This document shows, piece after piece, positions 38,898 through 52,096 of a stretch of 64,000 nucleotides of DNA. Position 1 is the stretch's first letter, and each line of letters begins with the position of its first letter. This stretch comes from Hedera helix (lineage: Eukaryota > Streptophyta > Magnoliopsida > Apiales > Araliaceae). The position numbers were made by a program, and so were the translations under genes. Under the pieces are notes generated by a model that saw only the letters and a list, made by a program, of their open reading frames with translations, had not been told where the DNA came from and searched no databases. The stretch lies in NCBI GenBank assembly GCA_947179155.2, contig OX359286.1:16436413-16500412 (forward strand), in the 5' to 3' direction.

Positions 38898-39226
38898 TTT
38901 TAATTTACATATAAAAACTTTTTATTTTTATCTTTTTTCAAAATTATCTACAAACACTTAACTAAATTAATTATATATATATATATTTTTTATTTTTGAA
39001 TTTGTTATTATTTGGTAATATGATGGGTAGATAGTTTTCCATGATGGGGCCCATCACCACCTGAAAACTAATGCCACTTTGCCAAACTTCCTCTTCTTCC
39101 CAAACCGACACCCAAATCGTAAAAAAATTCATCCACCCAAAGCCTCCATAAAAAATTCGATTTCATACCCAAAAAGGAAAAAAATATTAGAACTAAAAAG
39201 AGGACGAAACCTTAATTTTGTCTCTC
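38898..39226 (+). promoter_or_regulatory. Proximal promoter and 5' UTR of the SNARE gene
   Basis: The only unique sequence between the solo LTR and the start codon. It holds an AT tract (about 38,971-38,992) and a pyrimidine/AC-rich stretch (39,060-39,130) typical of a plant 5' UTR. The transcription start cannot be placed from sequence alone. Confidence 0.5.
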
Positions 39227-42200
39227 ATGGATCCCCCTACCTCTTGGGATTCCTTGCGAAAGCAGGTACATATATATATCGGTGCATAATTTACTGTTTT
39301 TTTTAAAAAAAAAATTGTGTCGATGAAGTTTTTTCATTTTCTATGTATTTTGCAATTTTTATTATATATGCTTCTCTATATATAGTTAATTTATTGGTTT
39401 TGTGATGAATTCGAGCTGATTGCTGTAATTTAATGGTAATTCTCGTGGAATCTCTGTTTAGGGCTAGGTTGCGTTAGATGGTTCATGTAGAGATTTGAAT
39501 TTAGAGGCTCGAGTAGGTTGAAGATAATGAGATCTAAATTGATTCATATGTGATGTAATGCTTGAACAATGTGGGGGCGATTTTACTGGGTCGCGTAAGA
39601 TTATGAGCTGAATTAGGGTTTCTGTTGATGGAAATGGTACCAAAACATTTTTTGTATTGACATGCATATGATGTAAAGCAATCTTAAGGATAATGGGTGA
39701 TTTGAGATGGGAAGAGTTGGACTTTTTGGGATAGATATGAGATGGGGCTGTTTGTGAAGTACAGCGTTGTTCTTCAATTATGTTTAGTGGAGCAGTGCTA
39801 CTCTTCATGGAAAGGTAGAAAACTATAATTTTTAACAATTAATATCTCAAATGCATGAATAAATGCTTCAAACAGTTTTAAAAGTTATGGAAGGATGATG
39901 TTAATTCCCTTTCGAGATGAAAGGGGAAACCAAAGGGACACACATTTAGGGTTGGATCTGAGATGAAGCAATTCGCGATGTATGGCATTTCTATTCAACT
40001 AAATAAGCAGAGTTCGCTACTCTCAACGGAAAACATTAGTATCTGGAATATGATGAAGGCTAAAGTTTATCTCGTTATTTCAAATTAAAATTATTACTAA
40101 TTTCTTTTATTTTAGAAATTGTTATAGTCACATCAGATTTGTGATTTTGAAGGTTGGAATGCTATGCTGTACTGTTAAATGAGATCTAGGATTTTCTGCA
40201 ATTATTGAATGTAGTATAATTACTGTTTTTGGATAATCTTCATAAAAATAATGGATCACACATGCTTTTTACTCTAATGACCATCCCTTTTTCTGTATTC
40301 TTTCTATTAGTAGAATTAAAATGCCAGTGTATTGATATTTTAAAGGTTGATTAAACGAGTTCACATTATGTTTTTCATTGTGATCATCCTACAAAGCAGA
40401 TAGAAGTTATATTTACTTTTTACCTTTTTCTGTTATCTGCTACTATTGAATATATCTAGGCAAGGAAGCTTGAAGCACTGTTGGATGATCAGATGCATTT
40501 GTATCGTAAGTTGGTTTCTAGAAAAGTTGATAGTGGTAATGAGAATGATCTTGAATCTGAAATAGATCAATTGCTCAGACAGCTTCAACAAGTAAATTCA
40601 CAAATGCAAGCTTGGGTGTCATCTGGAGGATCAGAAATATTTTCTCATACATTGACTCGTCATCAAGAAATTCTTCATGACCTTACTCAGGTAATGTTTC
40701 TTTCACTATTTGGTATTTCCCTATTTGATGAATTTGAATTTCGTTGCAATAATAGATATTCAGATCAACGAAGCAGGAATTTACTAATAACTACTCTCGA
40801 AGATATTTTGTCTACTAGCTATTGACTTAGTACTCTGAGATAGGCAAGAATGACATTCTGCAATATATATGACTCATGCTCATTTAGATTCTTTAAATCC
40901 TGTGTGCGGCGAAGCTACCAAGATCAATGCAGTGAATTATGTCTCTCCTTGCAATTTAGCATATCTTAACCAAACCTTTTGCATGGGCTCAACACGCAGT
41001 TGTATGGTCTGGAGAGGGTTACTTATCTGATATTATAGTGGCCTATGAAGCATGGGTAAGGGTACCGGATGTGGATTTGACACAATAAGGGACACTACGT
41101 TTTCCCAAAAAAAAAAAAGATTTGTGGGATACATTGAATTATATAATATAAATTTAAATGTATAAATAAATTTAATTGTTAATAAAGCATAGCAAAAAAT
41201 AGTGACGAACACTTGTACCATAATCATCTCATAGTCTAATAACAAATAAAATTATATCATAGAACTTTAAAAGATAATCATGTATAAGAAAAGACACATT
41301 TATGTTCATCTCAGTAGAGAAGATGGACTCTTTATTCGTCCTTCTAATAATATAGCTGATATCAGCTGAATAATAATGTTCAAGCCAAAAAAACTAAGGA
41401 AATCAGTACATTTGACAGATATAAATTAGAAAATTAGGAAGTTATCAGCAAACTAACATTAAGATTGACCATAAACAAGATGAAATTTTGAATTTTCATA
41501 GATAGACATGTGTATATGATAAGTAATTAATATTTACATAACCATAAGCAAGTGGTTAATTTCAAATTTTATGTTCAACTAAAATACTAGCACCTATCTT
41601 AACATATCACTTCCTTAGAGTGTCCAGAAGTTTCCAAAATTAAAACTAATAAAACTAAAGTATTCGTTACGTGTTAAGAAGTGTATGTGAAGTGGAGGTG
41701 TCTGACACGTATCCGACATGTATCGTACACGGATACATCGACCTTCGAGAAATGTCTGTGGTTCATAGTTAGCAACTTTATCTATTGATGCAGGACAAAG
41801 AATACGACAAAGAGCTTGGTTGAAATATTATAACAGTTTTTGGAAGTCCATGGATGAAGCCCATAAATAAGAATTTTATTTTAGTTAGGAGTTATTTTAA
41901 TTAATTGTAGTTACCTTATTGAAATAGTAATTATTTTTTAGAATCCAAATTGGTTTAGGAAAGTTGTTAAGGATATTATAAATAGGGTTGTAATGAATTA
42001 TTTTATATAGATTGAATGATATGATTATTTGAGTTTTGTGAGTTCTCTGTATGAGAAATTCTCTGCGTGAGACCGTTCTCTACCATTTTGATATAAGAGC
42101 CTAACCCTAAACCATCCTTTGCCGCCACCCAAACCAAACCCTAATCCTATTCTGTCCACTGCGACCCAAACCAAACTTAATACCTTAAATTCCCAAACCC

Positions 42201-45200
42201 TATAATCCCATTATGCCGCTATTCATCTCTGCCACAGACACCACAATTCCAAAACCCTAACCCAAACACACAAAATTCTCCACCCGTGACTACAAAATCA
42301 GAACCTCCAAAATCCCAAACTGAAACCCAAACCCTAATTTTTCCTACCACATAATAAAAACCAAATTCTCAGTCATCTCCACCACAACCTACTGTCAAAC
42401 ACATACAAACCCAAAAACTCCAGCCCAAAAATCCTCGGAAAACCCACCACAACCACTGACCCAGAAGAAGAAAAAAGTAGAAGAATAAAGCACGAAGCCA
42501 AATCGGGCAAGAAGGGAAAATAACTTATATGTGCAATAGCTTCCTGTCGCCGCCTCTAGTTGCAGTCACCACTTGTAGTGTTGCAGACTCTGTAGCTTCG
42601 CCGTTACAAGAAAGCCAAACCGACACGGAAGGAAGAAGAAAGCTATGAAGAGGGGAAAAGAAAATACGAAAGGAAGGTAAAGAAGACTGCTCAAGAAGGA
42701 CTCTATCTTGGTCAAATTACGGTTTGGAACTCAAGGTTTCACAAAATTTTTAAAATATCCCCTGAATTTTTAAATTTTTACATATTCGCCCCTAAACTTT
42801 TATATTTTTACAATTTAGCCCCTGAAGTTTCAATAATTTCATCGTAGCCCCTATACTTTCCGTTTTTACATTTTAGCCCTTGTAATTTTCTAAGTTTTTA
42901 GTTTAGTCCCTGTGAAAATAAAAGGAAAAATAATGTCTTCAAAGTTTGATAATCCAGATTTTCTTTGGGCTAAGATAGAGCAACTTGAGTATCGAGTTTT
43001 TGTCACGTTGGAGTACCTTAAAAAGTCTTGTGTTCTGTATAGTACTAAGTGTTGAGAATTATGCAATGAGCTTGCAATAACGGAAACAAGTCTTGCCAAT
43101 TTCAAATCACATTACGAGTACATAACTGCATGCTATTGTTCATATTTTGTTCAAGTGCAAGAGAATGTTCATCCTAATCGTGTTTGCGCAACTACAGCGA
43201 CACCTTCTCAAGAGGAGACCCGTAAAGCAAATTCTTACAAGGTAATTGATGAATGTATTGCAACATTTGAGTCTAAAGAAGAGCAGGTACTCTCACGTAT
43301 TAATGCTCGTGAGAAACATGAAGTGGAAGCGGAAGATAAGTATGTTAAACACATTGTCGATATGGAAGAAATTGAAGTTAAGTTTGACCCCAAATGCGAA
43401 AAGATCAAGGAATATAAAGTTGAGGTCAACTATGTTGCTTACATTTTTCTGATTGATATATCAGCGTCTCGAGGTATTTCAAATTTTTATATTATGTCGC
43501 TGTTGTTCCCAAAGATTGTGCTACAGACACATCGGTTGCCCCAGTTTTGTTGGTATTTATCTCATGGATTGTGGTTTATTATTCTTCACTATTTCAAAAC
43601 TCGAGGTCGTTTTTTTTTCAAAAACGAGGAGAATGATGCAGGACAAAGAAGACAACGAAGAGCTTGGTTGGAATATTATAATAGGCTTTGGAAGCCCATG
43701 GATGAAGCCCATAAGTAAGAATTGTATTTTAGTTAAGAGTTATTTTAATTAATTGTAGTTACCTTATTTAAGTTATAATTATCTTTTAGAGTTCAAATTG
43801 GTTTAGGAAAGTTGTTAGGGATATTATAAATAAGGTTGTAATGCATTATTTTATATAGATTGAATGATATGATCATTTGAGTTTTGTGAGTTTTCTGTGT
43901 GAGAAATTCTCTGTGTGAGACCGTTTCCTACCATTATCTTTGGTTTCATTGCTTGTAGGTTTGTATGGTTCAATAAATCCTATCCTAACGAGTTTTATGG
44001 ATCCATTGGACTAAAAGCTTCCCAAGCTCAAGGATTTATTTTTCTAATTATAGAGCGATGCCTTGGGACTAACAAATTTTCTAGGTATACAATTGATATA
44101 TAAGTGAGCTTTTATAAAATTCTCAATAATGTATTAATCAATTTGGGGCTTCTGAGGCTTATGTCAAGCAAGGTCCATTGGGATCATGTGGAGTCCTCAG
44201 AAACATGCATGCAATCAGACAAAGAAGTTGTATATTTCTGGTTATTTTTATGAGAGTAGCTTTTCAATTATATTCAGTTCATTATTTTAGAGATTAATAA
44301 ATTAATTATGGCAATTGAAAACAGGAAAAGAAATGAATAATTGAGCTCATGTGGGATTGAAACATCAGACATTGATTTTTAATTCAACTATGCGGGATCT
44401 GAACTGTTCATTAATTATTTTTGCCCTTCCACTTTCTATCGTGTTTTATATCGTATTTGGCGTTCTATATTTTTGTCTAACAAATCTAGAACGAATTAGA
44501 TAAAGATAAAGAAACGATGATAGATTATATACATGTAAATGTTCACGGTCTCCATTGACTATGTTATTCACTCATAGACCAGTGAAACTAGAAAAAACTA
44601 ATATATTAACGAATTGTGTTTTGGTACGAACATTCCAAAATATGAAACACTTTTATACTGAAACATTATATTTAATGATTCAATTTTTTTTTAATCCTAC
44701 TTGGTAACAGGATATTGAAACTTCTATTCCGCAAAAATGATTACAGTGGTATCTTTATATAGTCGCTAGGCCTTACTCAAATATAAAGGAAGGCTAAGAT
44801 CATCTATCTATAACAATCCTTCTAAATATCTTAGTAGGATATCTACAAGTTTAGTTATCACATACATAAATTTAGAATGCTTTAACAATGATATTTAGAA
44901 GAAAACTCTAAAAAATATCTACTAGTGTCCTGAAGTGAGCGCTTTCTGAGCTGTCTAATAAGTGTTGATATGGTGTAGCCTTTTGCAAATGTGCATGTTG
45001 CGACACGAACTTAACCTGATTAAACTATATCTTACGATATTTTGAATAAACATATTTCGTATCAAGTAAACGACCTGTAAAATCCTACCTTGCTGTATTT
45101 TGTACCATCAAATGTGTCATTTTACGTTCCCTCTTTTATTCCATGTACAATATTGCACTGTGATCTAAGTAACATTGGCATAGACCTCCCCAGGAATATA

Positions 45201-48200
45201 TTTATCGGATCCAATAGGTTTCGGATTAGGTTATAATGAAAAAAAAATGATTGATGTAGGACAAGGTAGGAAGAAATAATAAAAGTACATATCGCTATAG
45301 AGAATCGGTAAAGAAATACACATAAAAGTACAAAACTTTAATCTTAAATCTAAATATTCAATAATCTAAAAAGTGATAAAAGTACAACTCTTTATATAGG
45401 AACTCTACAACTCAGCGACTAAGTAAAGAATCATTATATAAAAAGAAAATAATATTCTAACTAAATTCTACTATTATAATTAAAACCTATCTCCTAATTA
45501 AATCTACTACTATTATTAAAAATCCTAATTTAACAGGGGAAACCATAGTTATTAAATCGTGAATCGTATCATGTATTGAAAATCCCCGTATTGCGTTTCA
45601 TGTATCGTATCGTAAGATACAAAAACAAAATAAAAAATATAGTAATATATATTTAAACATATAAAACACAAGCTTGACTATATATAAAAGTAGTTAAGTA
45701 ATTATTATAGACTAAAAATAAAATTTAAAGTTAATCAGTAGTCAAAATACTCTGAATTGATTTATTAGATATTATTTCAGTAATTTTTATTGAGTAACAA
45801 GAGAAAATGAAAATTCAGATTCACCTTTAATCTATAAAACAAAAGAGAATAATTTAAATTAACAAGTGGAGATTTATATATATGTTTATAGAAAGTGACG
45901 TGAAAAAAATAGAGCGACATTTTTAATTAGATATAATATTCTAAAAAATGATTAAAGGCTCATGAAACGATATAGAATATGTTTGTGCTAGAAAACCTCT
46001 TTAATTGAAATGTTAAAAGGCTTAAAAGTTTTATTTTTAGTCTTTTGAATTTACATAATTTTTTTTCAAGTTGATTATTTTTAAAAAGTATCGTGCGTTG
46101 TATCGTATTGTAAGAATCGTATTGAATCGTAAGATACAGTATCATTTTAGATTCACCATGCGATACGTATTGAATTGTCTCCGTATCGTATCGTATTGTA
46201 TCTTATCGTAAGATATGTATTGTGTATTGTAAGATTCTAACAATTATGGGTGAAACAATCTCATATACTACTATAATTAAAACTTCTAGAATATCCTACT
46301 TAATATAAGTAATAAATAATCACATTAATAATAAAATATTAATCTGTAAATAACAGTAAAAATAATAATAAATTTGTTGATTTTTCTCTACCGTTGCGCA
46401 TTGTGAATATTAACTTTTATTCTTTTAATGTATGCTGAAATTTCCTTCAGTTATAACTAATATCAGAATTTCGAATGAAAATTTTGAAATTTCATACATT
46501 TCAATTAACATTTCCGTTATTATCGGTATAATCTTATTCAGTAAACAAAATGTTTTTTTTAAAAGGTTATTTAGTAAGGAAAAAAAAATTGATAATGGAA
46601 CTAGGAATATGGTCTCATTTATTTTGTCTTGCCTAATGCTTTAAGACAGTGGTAATAGTTTTTCCATGAATGGTCTCTATAGATTGACCAAGAAGATCGA
46701 GGGTGTTACTTTACTTGATGCAATTGTTGTCATGATTAAATTGCAGGAGTTTAATCGACTCCGCTCTAGCCTTAGAGCCAAGAAAGAGCATGCTTCACTG
46801 CTTGATGATTTTAGGGAGTTTGACCGTAGCAGATTAGATTTGGAAGAAGGTGGTTCTTATGAGCAGGCAGCTCTACTCAACGAGCGAGCAGCTATCAGCA
46901 GAGGTTCAGGACAGGTGCATATCTTTATTCGTAGAATCACTTTAGAACAGCACAACTATTTTGATAGGTTACAAAACACGTCTTTTTAATGCTATTTCTG
47001 TCAAAAATATCTTTCTCTGTATACGGAATTTTATATTTTATCTAAAAAATTGTAGCAAACAGACCGTCTCGTTTTTTACTGAACCATAAAACATTTTCAT
47101 AGTGATTTTACTTTTTATTATTTTTTATTATTGTATACTATATGTTCTTTCCATGTTTAGCTGCCAAACTTTTGGTATATTATCTTTAAAGCTTAGATTG
47201 AACGATGTTATAGCTATATTTCTTCCATTAGTTTGAATTTCTAAGTTTCACGGCCTCATAAATATTGCAAACACTGTTTAGGTCCTTTTACCTATCAAAA
47301 AAGAAAGAAATAGAAAAACGAATTAAATATGATGTAAGCTTTCTCTCGTCAAACATAGAATTAAATGTATGAGAACCTATAAAATAGTTATAAGACCGTT
47401 CAGAATTATAAAGCCTTACAAAAGTAATACTATATTCAAGAATTTGCAATTGAGCAATGATAATTATCTTTTTTGTTCGAAGTTTACAAGGTGGACTTTA
47501 TAACTTTGTATTCTCTCACGCTAGCCTTTGAAAGTTGAGTGTTTGTTTATTTTATTTTGTTTTTCCTTGCCCAAACAAAGAAGTGAAGCTTTATTTGTAG
47601 AACAAAGGAGCAAGCATGAGAGAAAGTATCTGATACTGGACAAGGTGGTAAAATTTAAACGCACTGGTAAATTCTAAGAAATCACAAGATGGGTAGACTA
47701 AAGCAAAATAGAAGTAATTTTTTGATGGATTATGTTTTGCGCTTTGTGTGACTAGATTTAGTGTTAAACTGAAATTCTTTTATTCAAGTTTAAATAATAA
47801 GAATCTTACAAGTCTAGATTATTCACCAAGTTTAGTTGGTTTAAGATGGTAGAATTATTTATTTACCTGGGCTGGTCCAAAAATTAGGTGTTCTACAATT
47901 TCCATCTAAGCACGGTTATCCCTGCAATTTAATGGAGTTGAACGATTACTTGAATAGCTTCATAATTGTTCTGTGGTCATTTTGCTTAAACGTAAAATTA
48001 TAATGGCTATTTTGGATGGCTTCACAGTTAGATTATATTAGTATTTACTGAATACATTCTGTTCAAAAATGTGTAGAAAAGCAATATTTTTATTATTGTT
48101 TTCCTTTCCTTTCTGATTCATTTTAATTGTTTAGGTCATCTAGTCCAACTTGGAGGGTTATGATTTTGCTAGCAATGTTATATACTTTTGTTTGATAAAT

Positions 48201-51200
48201 TAAATAAATCCTCTTTCTAGGAAGAAACTTTGAAGATGGGTTGTAATAAGATCAAAAGGTTAAAGGCGAAGCTATATCTTTGGAATGTGAAGGCTTGTAC
48301 TTTCCCTCTTTATTTGGGTGATGAACTCTGTATTAAAGTTTCCACTAGAACATATTGAGTTTTTTCCTTCTTATTTTTTGGTCTTGGTAGACTTCCCAAC
48401 TAGACAGGAAAAAGGGTCAGTAGACCTACCAGAATATTGAAGCAAGCACATGAAAGTAAGACATTTCAAGTACTTTTTTCATGTGGTATTATAGTAAGCT
48501 TATCTTTCCATTTAATGTGGGAGATCCAGTTACTGGCATAGAGCCAAAGAAACAGATTGCCGTGTGTCAGCAGGTGTCTAAATTTTCATTAGACACAAGC
48601 TTTATGGTGGTGCAGGAGATCCCTTTTGGCGGACTGATGGGACATGAGTTGTCTTGAAAATTGTTTGGATGCATGTGCATCTATTAAGACTTTAGTCTAG
48701 TAACCATATGATTGCTTGGTGAAGCCACCCAAAAGCTCCCGCTTACCCCGTCGCAAAATCAAGCACCAAGTGTTTTTAAATGCTTGTTGTTCTGTTTAAG
48801 ATGCTATGCTTCTAGAATTCCATTGACGTCCTGCCTTACTTTTTGTGCACAACTCTGGCGTGGTTGACTTTCTGAGGGCAGAATTTGAATTTAATTTTCA
48901 CTTGCTTCCTAATTCATCCTGGATATGACCACCTCCAGCAAGAGGCCTAGCCATTGTTACCTTGACGCCAGTATTCAAATTATTTTAAGCAACTTTAATT
49001 GAGATTTAGCAATGGACAATTTTCCCAGCTTTATCACCTTGTTGAGCAGGCTTGCTTCACTAGAAAAATGAGGTCGGAGGTTTCATTTTTTGTCCCGCTC
49101 AGGGTGGGGGGTTTAAACCGAGCTACTTTTAGATATTGTTCTAGAATGAATTATCCTAATTCCTATCCTTGGAACTTCTTGGCATTTACTAGTTGATATT
49201 GCTTGTACTGCTTATTTGTGTTGGGAAAATATTTATATACGCGGGTGAAGATAAAAACGGAAAATAAAAAATGTAGAACACAAAAATTTGGAGGGCTTTT
49301 AGGTTTGTCTAAATCACTTTCTTTAGACTCGGTAGAGTTTAATAAATGGGGTTTCTGGTAAATTTTTTCCCAGTATACAAAAAAGCCTTAGGAAGAACTG
49401 CAATTTAGCAATATCGAAATTTCTTCCTAGTATTTCTCTTTCAAGGAGTAGCAAAAATTCTTTGAAGATCGTAGAGAGATATAGAAGGAATTTCGGAATT
49501 TTTGATGTTTTTAAATGGCCTGATTGAACTCCTATTTATAACCAATTCACACCCCTTCGACTTTTAAGGCCATGACCATATCAACATGAGGTTGAACAGT
49601 TGCTTATTTACGCACCTCTTCAATCGCTGCCCTTGTTTATATACAAGAGTTGGCTGACTATTAATGGGTTAATGAGACTCATTCCATAGCAATATGTATG
49701 TTCATATCCAAGCATTACCCTACTTCATGCTATTCAACTATTAATAATAAAAATTGACACCAAATGACTTGTCATGAGTCCATGACATCATTGCTTTAAA
49801 TCTCCTAACAAGTCATTTATCAAACCATCTTGTTATTTATAATGCTTGCAATATGTTTAATATACATTACAACCATCAAAATTTCTCTCCTCATATCATG
49901 ATATTTAAATTTCTCTAAAAAGATTTCAAACTAATTACTACTCATTCCATCCTCAAAAGGATGCCCGAAGTACAAGTTTTACGTAAATTAAGAAAATTAA
50001 AGGAGAGGTGAGTATAAAATAAGTACCAATTTTGTCCATAGTAGACCACATGCAAGTAGACTAATAAATCTATCTTTTAAGTGGACCCCACCCCACTTTA
50101 GAATGCTTTGGAGGGTGTACTAGTCTTTAGACTTATTTTATATTAATTGGTGTACTTTTAGACATCCTTTTGTGCAAAATATTTTGTACTTGAGGACATC
50201 CATTAGGGAGTATAATTTTAATACATACAATAAGAAAACAAGTGAAATAAATATAAATCCTGAGAAAGTGTTTCCAGCTTTCTACTGGCTATCTTTTATT
50301 CTTGTTAGTTAATTTGTATACTGAATTTTTGATGTATTACAAGAATTGAGATATGAGAAAAAGGGTGGAAGAATGGATGAAAGAATTTTGTGGGGGCACA
50401 ATAGAGTGTTGGAGGAGTTCATGTCCTTGGACTGATTTTAAAGCATGGTCTGATCTCAAGTAGTGTAATGAAAATCCCTACCCAGGCACTAGGCATGTCC
50501 TCTACCGCCTCGATTTGGCTGGGCACCTAGGCCCCTGCCCAGCCAGAATCAGACATTTACTGCATTGATTAATAAAGGCTTTGACACTATACAATATTTG
50601 AAATGAATCTGTTAAGCCTTAAAAGATAATAACTATCATATTTTGTAGCTGTTGCAGCATACTTGATCTTTTATACCATACTTTTGTCAAAATCCAATAT
50701 AACTATCATATTTTGCAACTGTTGAAGCATAATTTTTTTTTCTTTTTCATGGTTCACATTTCAAAACTGTTACCAGTAAGTTAATCAAGTAGTGAACTCA
50801 CTTGCATGAAATTAAACTTCTTCAGCAATAGAACTCCAAGGACATTTAGGTTTAGATAATGAAACTATATGGAGGAAAATTTAATGATGTTGAGGTCACT
50901 ACCTCAGGTTAAGTGATGCTAATTACTCTCTACTTGTTATATTTCAAAATTATATTTATTTTCGAGTCCAACGTGCCCTTCATAATTGATATATCCATCT
51001 CCCATGTCATTTTTCTAGTTTCCTCTTATTTACTAGCGTATTTCCTATTTGTAATTATTGCAGATGGACTCGGTGATTTCTCACGCACAAGAAACTCTAG
51101 GAGCGCTTGTGTTTCAACGCTCGACCTTTGGAGGCATCAATTCAAAGCTTAGTAACATTAGCAGCCGTCTTCCGACTGTGAGCAAACTGTCTCTATTTCT

Positions 51201-51425
51201 TTGTTGAGGGTTTGCTTGTTCATGTCTAATGTTTGGTGTTTGGAGAGGTTGGTTGCGACTTGACCTTATTGTCTGATCAGCTCTACAAATACTCGTGATT
51301 TAATTTTGCAGGTGAATAGTATTCTCTCTGCGATAAAGAAGAAAAAGTCGATGGATACCATCATCCTTTCGTTGGTTGCCTCTGTTTGCACATTTCTTAT
51401 TTTGATTTATTGGTTGACCAAGTAG
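39227..51425 (+). CDS. GOS11: Golgi Qb-SNARE, GOS1 family (GOS11-like), five coding exons
   Basis: Coding exons: 39,227-39,265; 40,460-40,690; 46,747-46,914; 51,064-51,177; 51,312-51,425, together 221 codons plus stop. All introns are phase 0 with GT...AG borders. The start MDPPTSWDSLRKQ, then ARKLEALLDDQMHLYRKLVS, LRQLQQVNSQMQAWVSSGG, HTLTRHQEILHDLTQ, EFNRLRSSLRAKKEHASLL, LVFQRSTFGGINSKLSN and the C-terminal anchor match plant GOS11 closely, and the length (about 223 aa in Arabidopsis) agrees. Residues 1-120 form the N-terminal helical domain. The Qb SNARE motif spans about 135-195 with the zero-layer glutamine at Q164. KKKK (193-196) precedes one transmembrane helix (about 200-219), giving a tail-anchored protein. 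Known family role: intra-Golgi and ER-Golgi vesicle fusion in a four-SNARE complex. Introns 2 (6.1 kb) and 3 (4.1 kb) are enlarged by transposons, yet the frame is intact, so the gene is probably functional. The symbol rests on similarity recalled, not on a search. Confidence 0.93.
41786..42085 (+). repeat. 5' LTR (300 bp) of the intron-2 element
   Basis: TG...CA ends; aligns along its whole length with 43,634-43,933. A TATA-like ATTATAAATAGG lies near 41,975-41,987. Confidence 0.85.
43155..43718 (+). pseudogene. Internal open frame of the intron-2 element
   Basis: Opens with GTG; no ATG is upstream in frame within reach. The first half is charged and coiled-coil-like (EEQVLSRINAREKHEVEAED, KHIVDMEEIEVKFDPKCE). 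The end FKTRGRFFFKNEE overlaps the polypurine tract and 3' LTR. A related reading starts with ATG at 42,933 (MSSKFDNPDFLWAKIEQLEY) but stops at 43,041. I do not recognise the protein, and it is not gag or pol. The tail, which translates the sequence before the polypurine tract, resembles the ends of Gypsy polyproteins, so the element may have arisen from one. Confidence 0.4.
43634..43933 (+). repeat. 3' LTR (300 bp) of the intron-2 element
   Basis: Same length as the 5' LTR with moderate divergence, so the insertion is not recent. Confidence 0.85.
45544..46248. mobile_element. hAT-like MITE in intron 2 (705 bp)
   Basis: Imperfect terminal inverted repeats (CATAGTTATTAAATCG at the left; CATAATTGTTAGAATC as the reverse complement of the right) lie between GGGGAAAC (45,536-45,543) and GGTGAAAC (46,249-46,256). 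These look like an 8-bp duplication with one mismatch, the size made by hAT transposases. Subterminal regions are dense in CGTATCG/GTATCGTATCG motifs on both sides. No transposase is encoded. Confidence 0.75.
46915..49218. other. Intron 3, 5' part
   Basis: Intron sequence after the donor at 46,915, AT-rich, with no second gene that I can support. Short open frames here have no family features. Confidence 0.6.
49219..49900 (+). mobile_element. Probable Copia solo LTR in intron 3
   Basis: Starts TGTTGGGAAAATATTTATAT, a common Copia LTR start, followed by a GATAAAAACGGAAAATAAAA stretch and CTCCTATTTATAACC (a TATA-like context near 49,530). The right end (about 49,880-49,935) is not resolved, and no target duplication was found. 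Confidence 0.45.
49941..50210. mobile_element. Stowaway-type MITE in intron 3 (270 bp)
   Basis: Flanked by TA (49,939-49,940 and 50,211-50,212). The ends CTCATTCCATCCTC and, reversed, CTCCCTAATGGATGTCC, followed by matching AGTACAA...TTTTG blocks, are the Tc1/mariner Stowaway pattern. Confidence 0.8.
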
Positions 51426-52096
51426 GAAGTATTGTGGGTTTTCTGGTGGGGTCTTTTTAAGTTTTGTTATTCTTTACACGTGCCATGATATGCGATGGCA
51501 CTGTATGCAACCTTGTTACAGTTTGAAATCTACTTTATGAGAATCCCATACCCTTATGATCCATTTCACTTTATTTATTTTTGGTACTCTCAAGTCATTG
51601 TTATCACAATGTATTAGAACCAGGGATTTGAACTCCGGGTGATACCAACTTTGCTCAAGGCTGTTGGTATTTCATTTAGGTAACTCTGATATTTTCACAT
51701 TAAAAATTGATATTTTTACATAATTCATTTGATATGAATAATGAGTGTCTCACATTAATGTAAGAGAGATTTATATGAAAATATATTTTTCATATGAAAA
51801 TATTGGTTTCCTTTCATTATTCACGTGTGAAGTAAGCATTTTTGACGAGGGAAAGTGATTTGGTGGCTGAGATTGTTATTATTGTTCAAAAACAGAAAGG
51901 AGTAAATCGGGTTATTCAATATTTGACTCAGAATTGATTAGGTATTGGACTTGGCTCCGTAAATACTAGTCGACTGGATTTGCTAATTGAATAGAGTTCC
52001 ATAGTTTCTATTTTTTTATGATTGTTGTTTCTGATTTTTTATATGATGATTGTAAAGTTGTAGAGTTAGAATGTATGTTGATTTATTATAGCTCCA

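Larger units (their letters stand above)
41786..43933 (+). mobile_element. Non-autonomous LTR element in intron 2
   Basis: Two 300-bp direct repeats (41,786-42,085 and 43,634-43,933) start TGATGCAGGACAAAGAA and end CTACCA. The first is followed after 3 bp by TGATATAAGAGC, two mismatches from the Met-tRNA primer complement TGGTATCAGAGC; the second is preceded by the purine-rich AACGAGGAGAA. The interior is 1.5 kb without gag-pol. Flanks are TCTAT and TTATC, so no exact target duplication is seen. It lies in sense orientation to the SNARE gene, entirely within the intron. Confidence 0.85.

Noticed and set aside
43155..43718. A 187-codon frame as a host gene within the intron
   Set aside because: It lies between two LTRs, starts with GTG, and its end is the polypurine tract and LTR.
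41778..43938. TTATC on both sides of the intron-2 element as a target duplication
   Set aside because: The left TTATC (41,778-41,782) is three bases away from the LTR start, while the adjacent five bases are TCTAT; not a proper duplication.
44800..45240. Possible Copia RT remnant in intron 2
   Set aside because: A few words looked suggestive on the minus strand, but no RT or RNase H block could be read with confidence.
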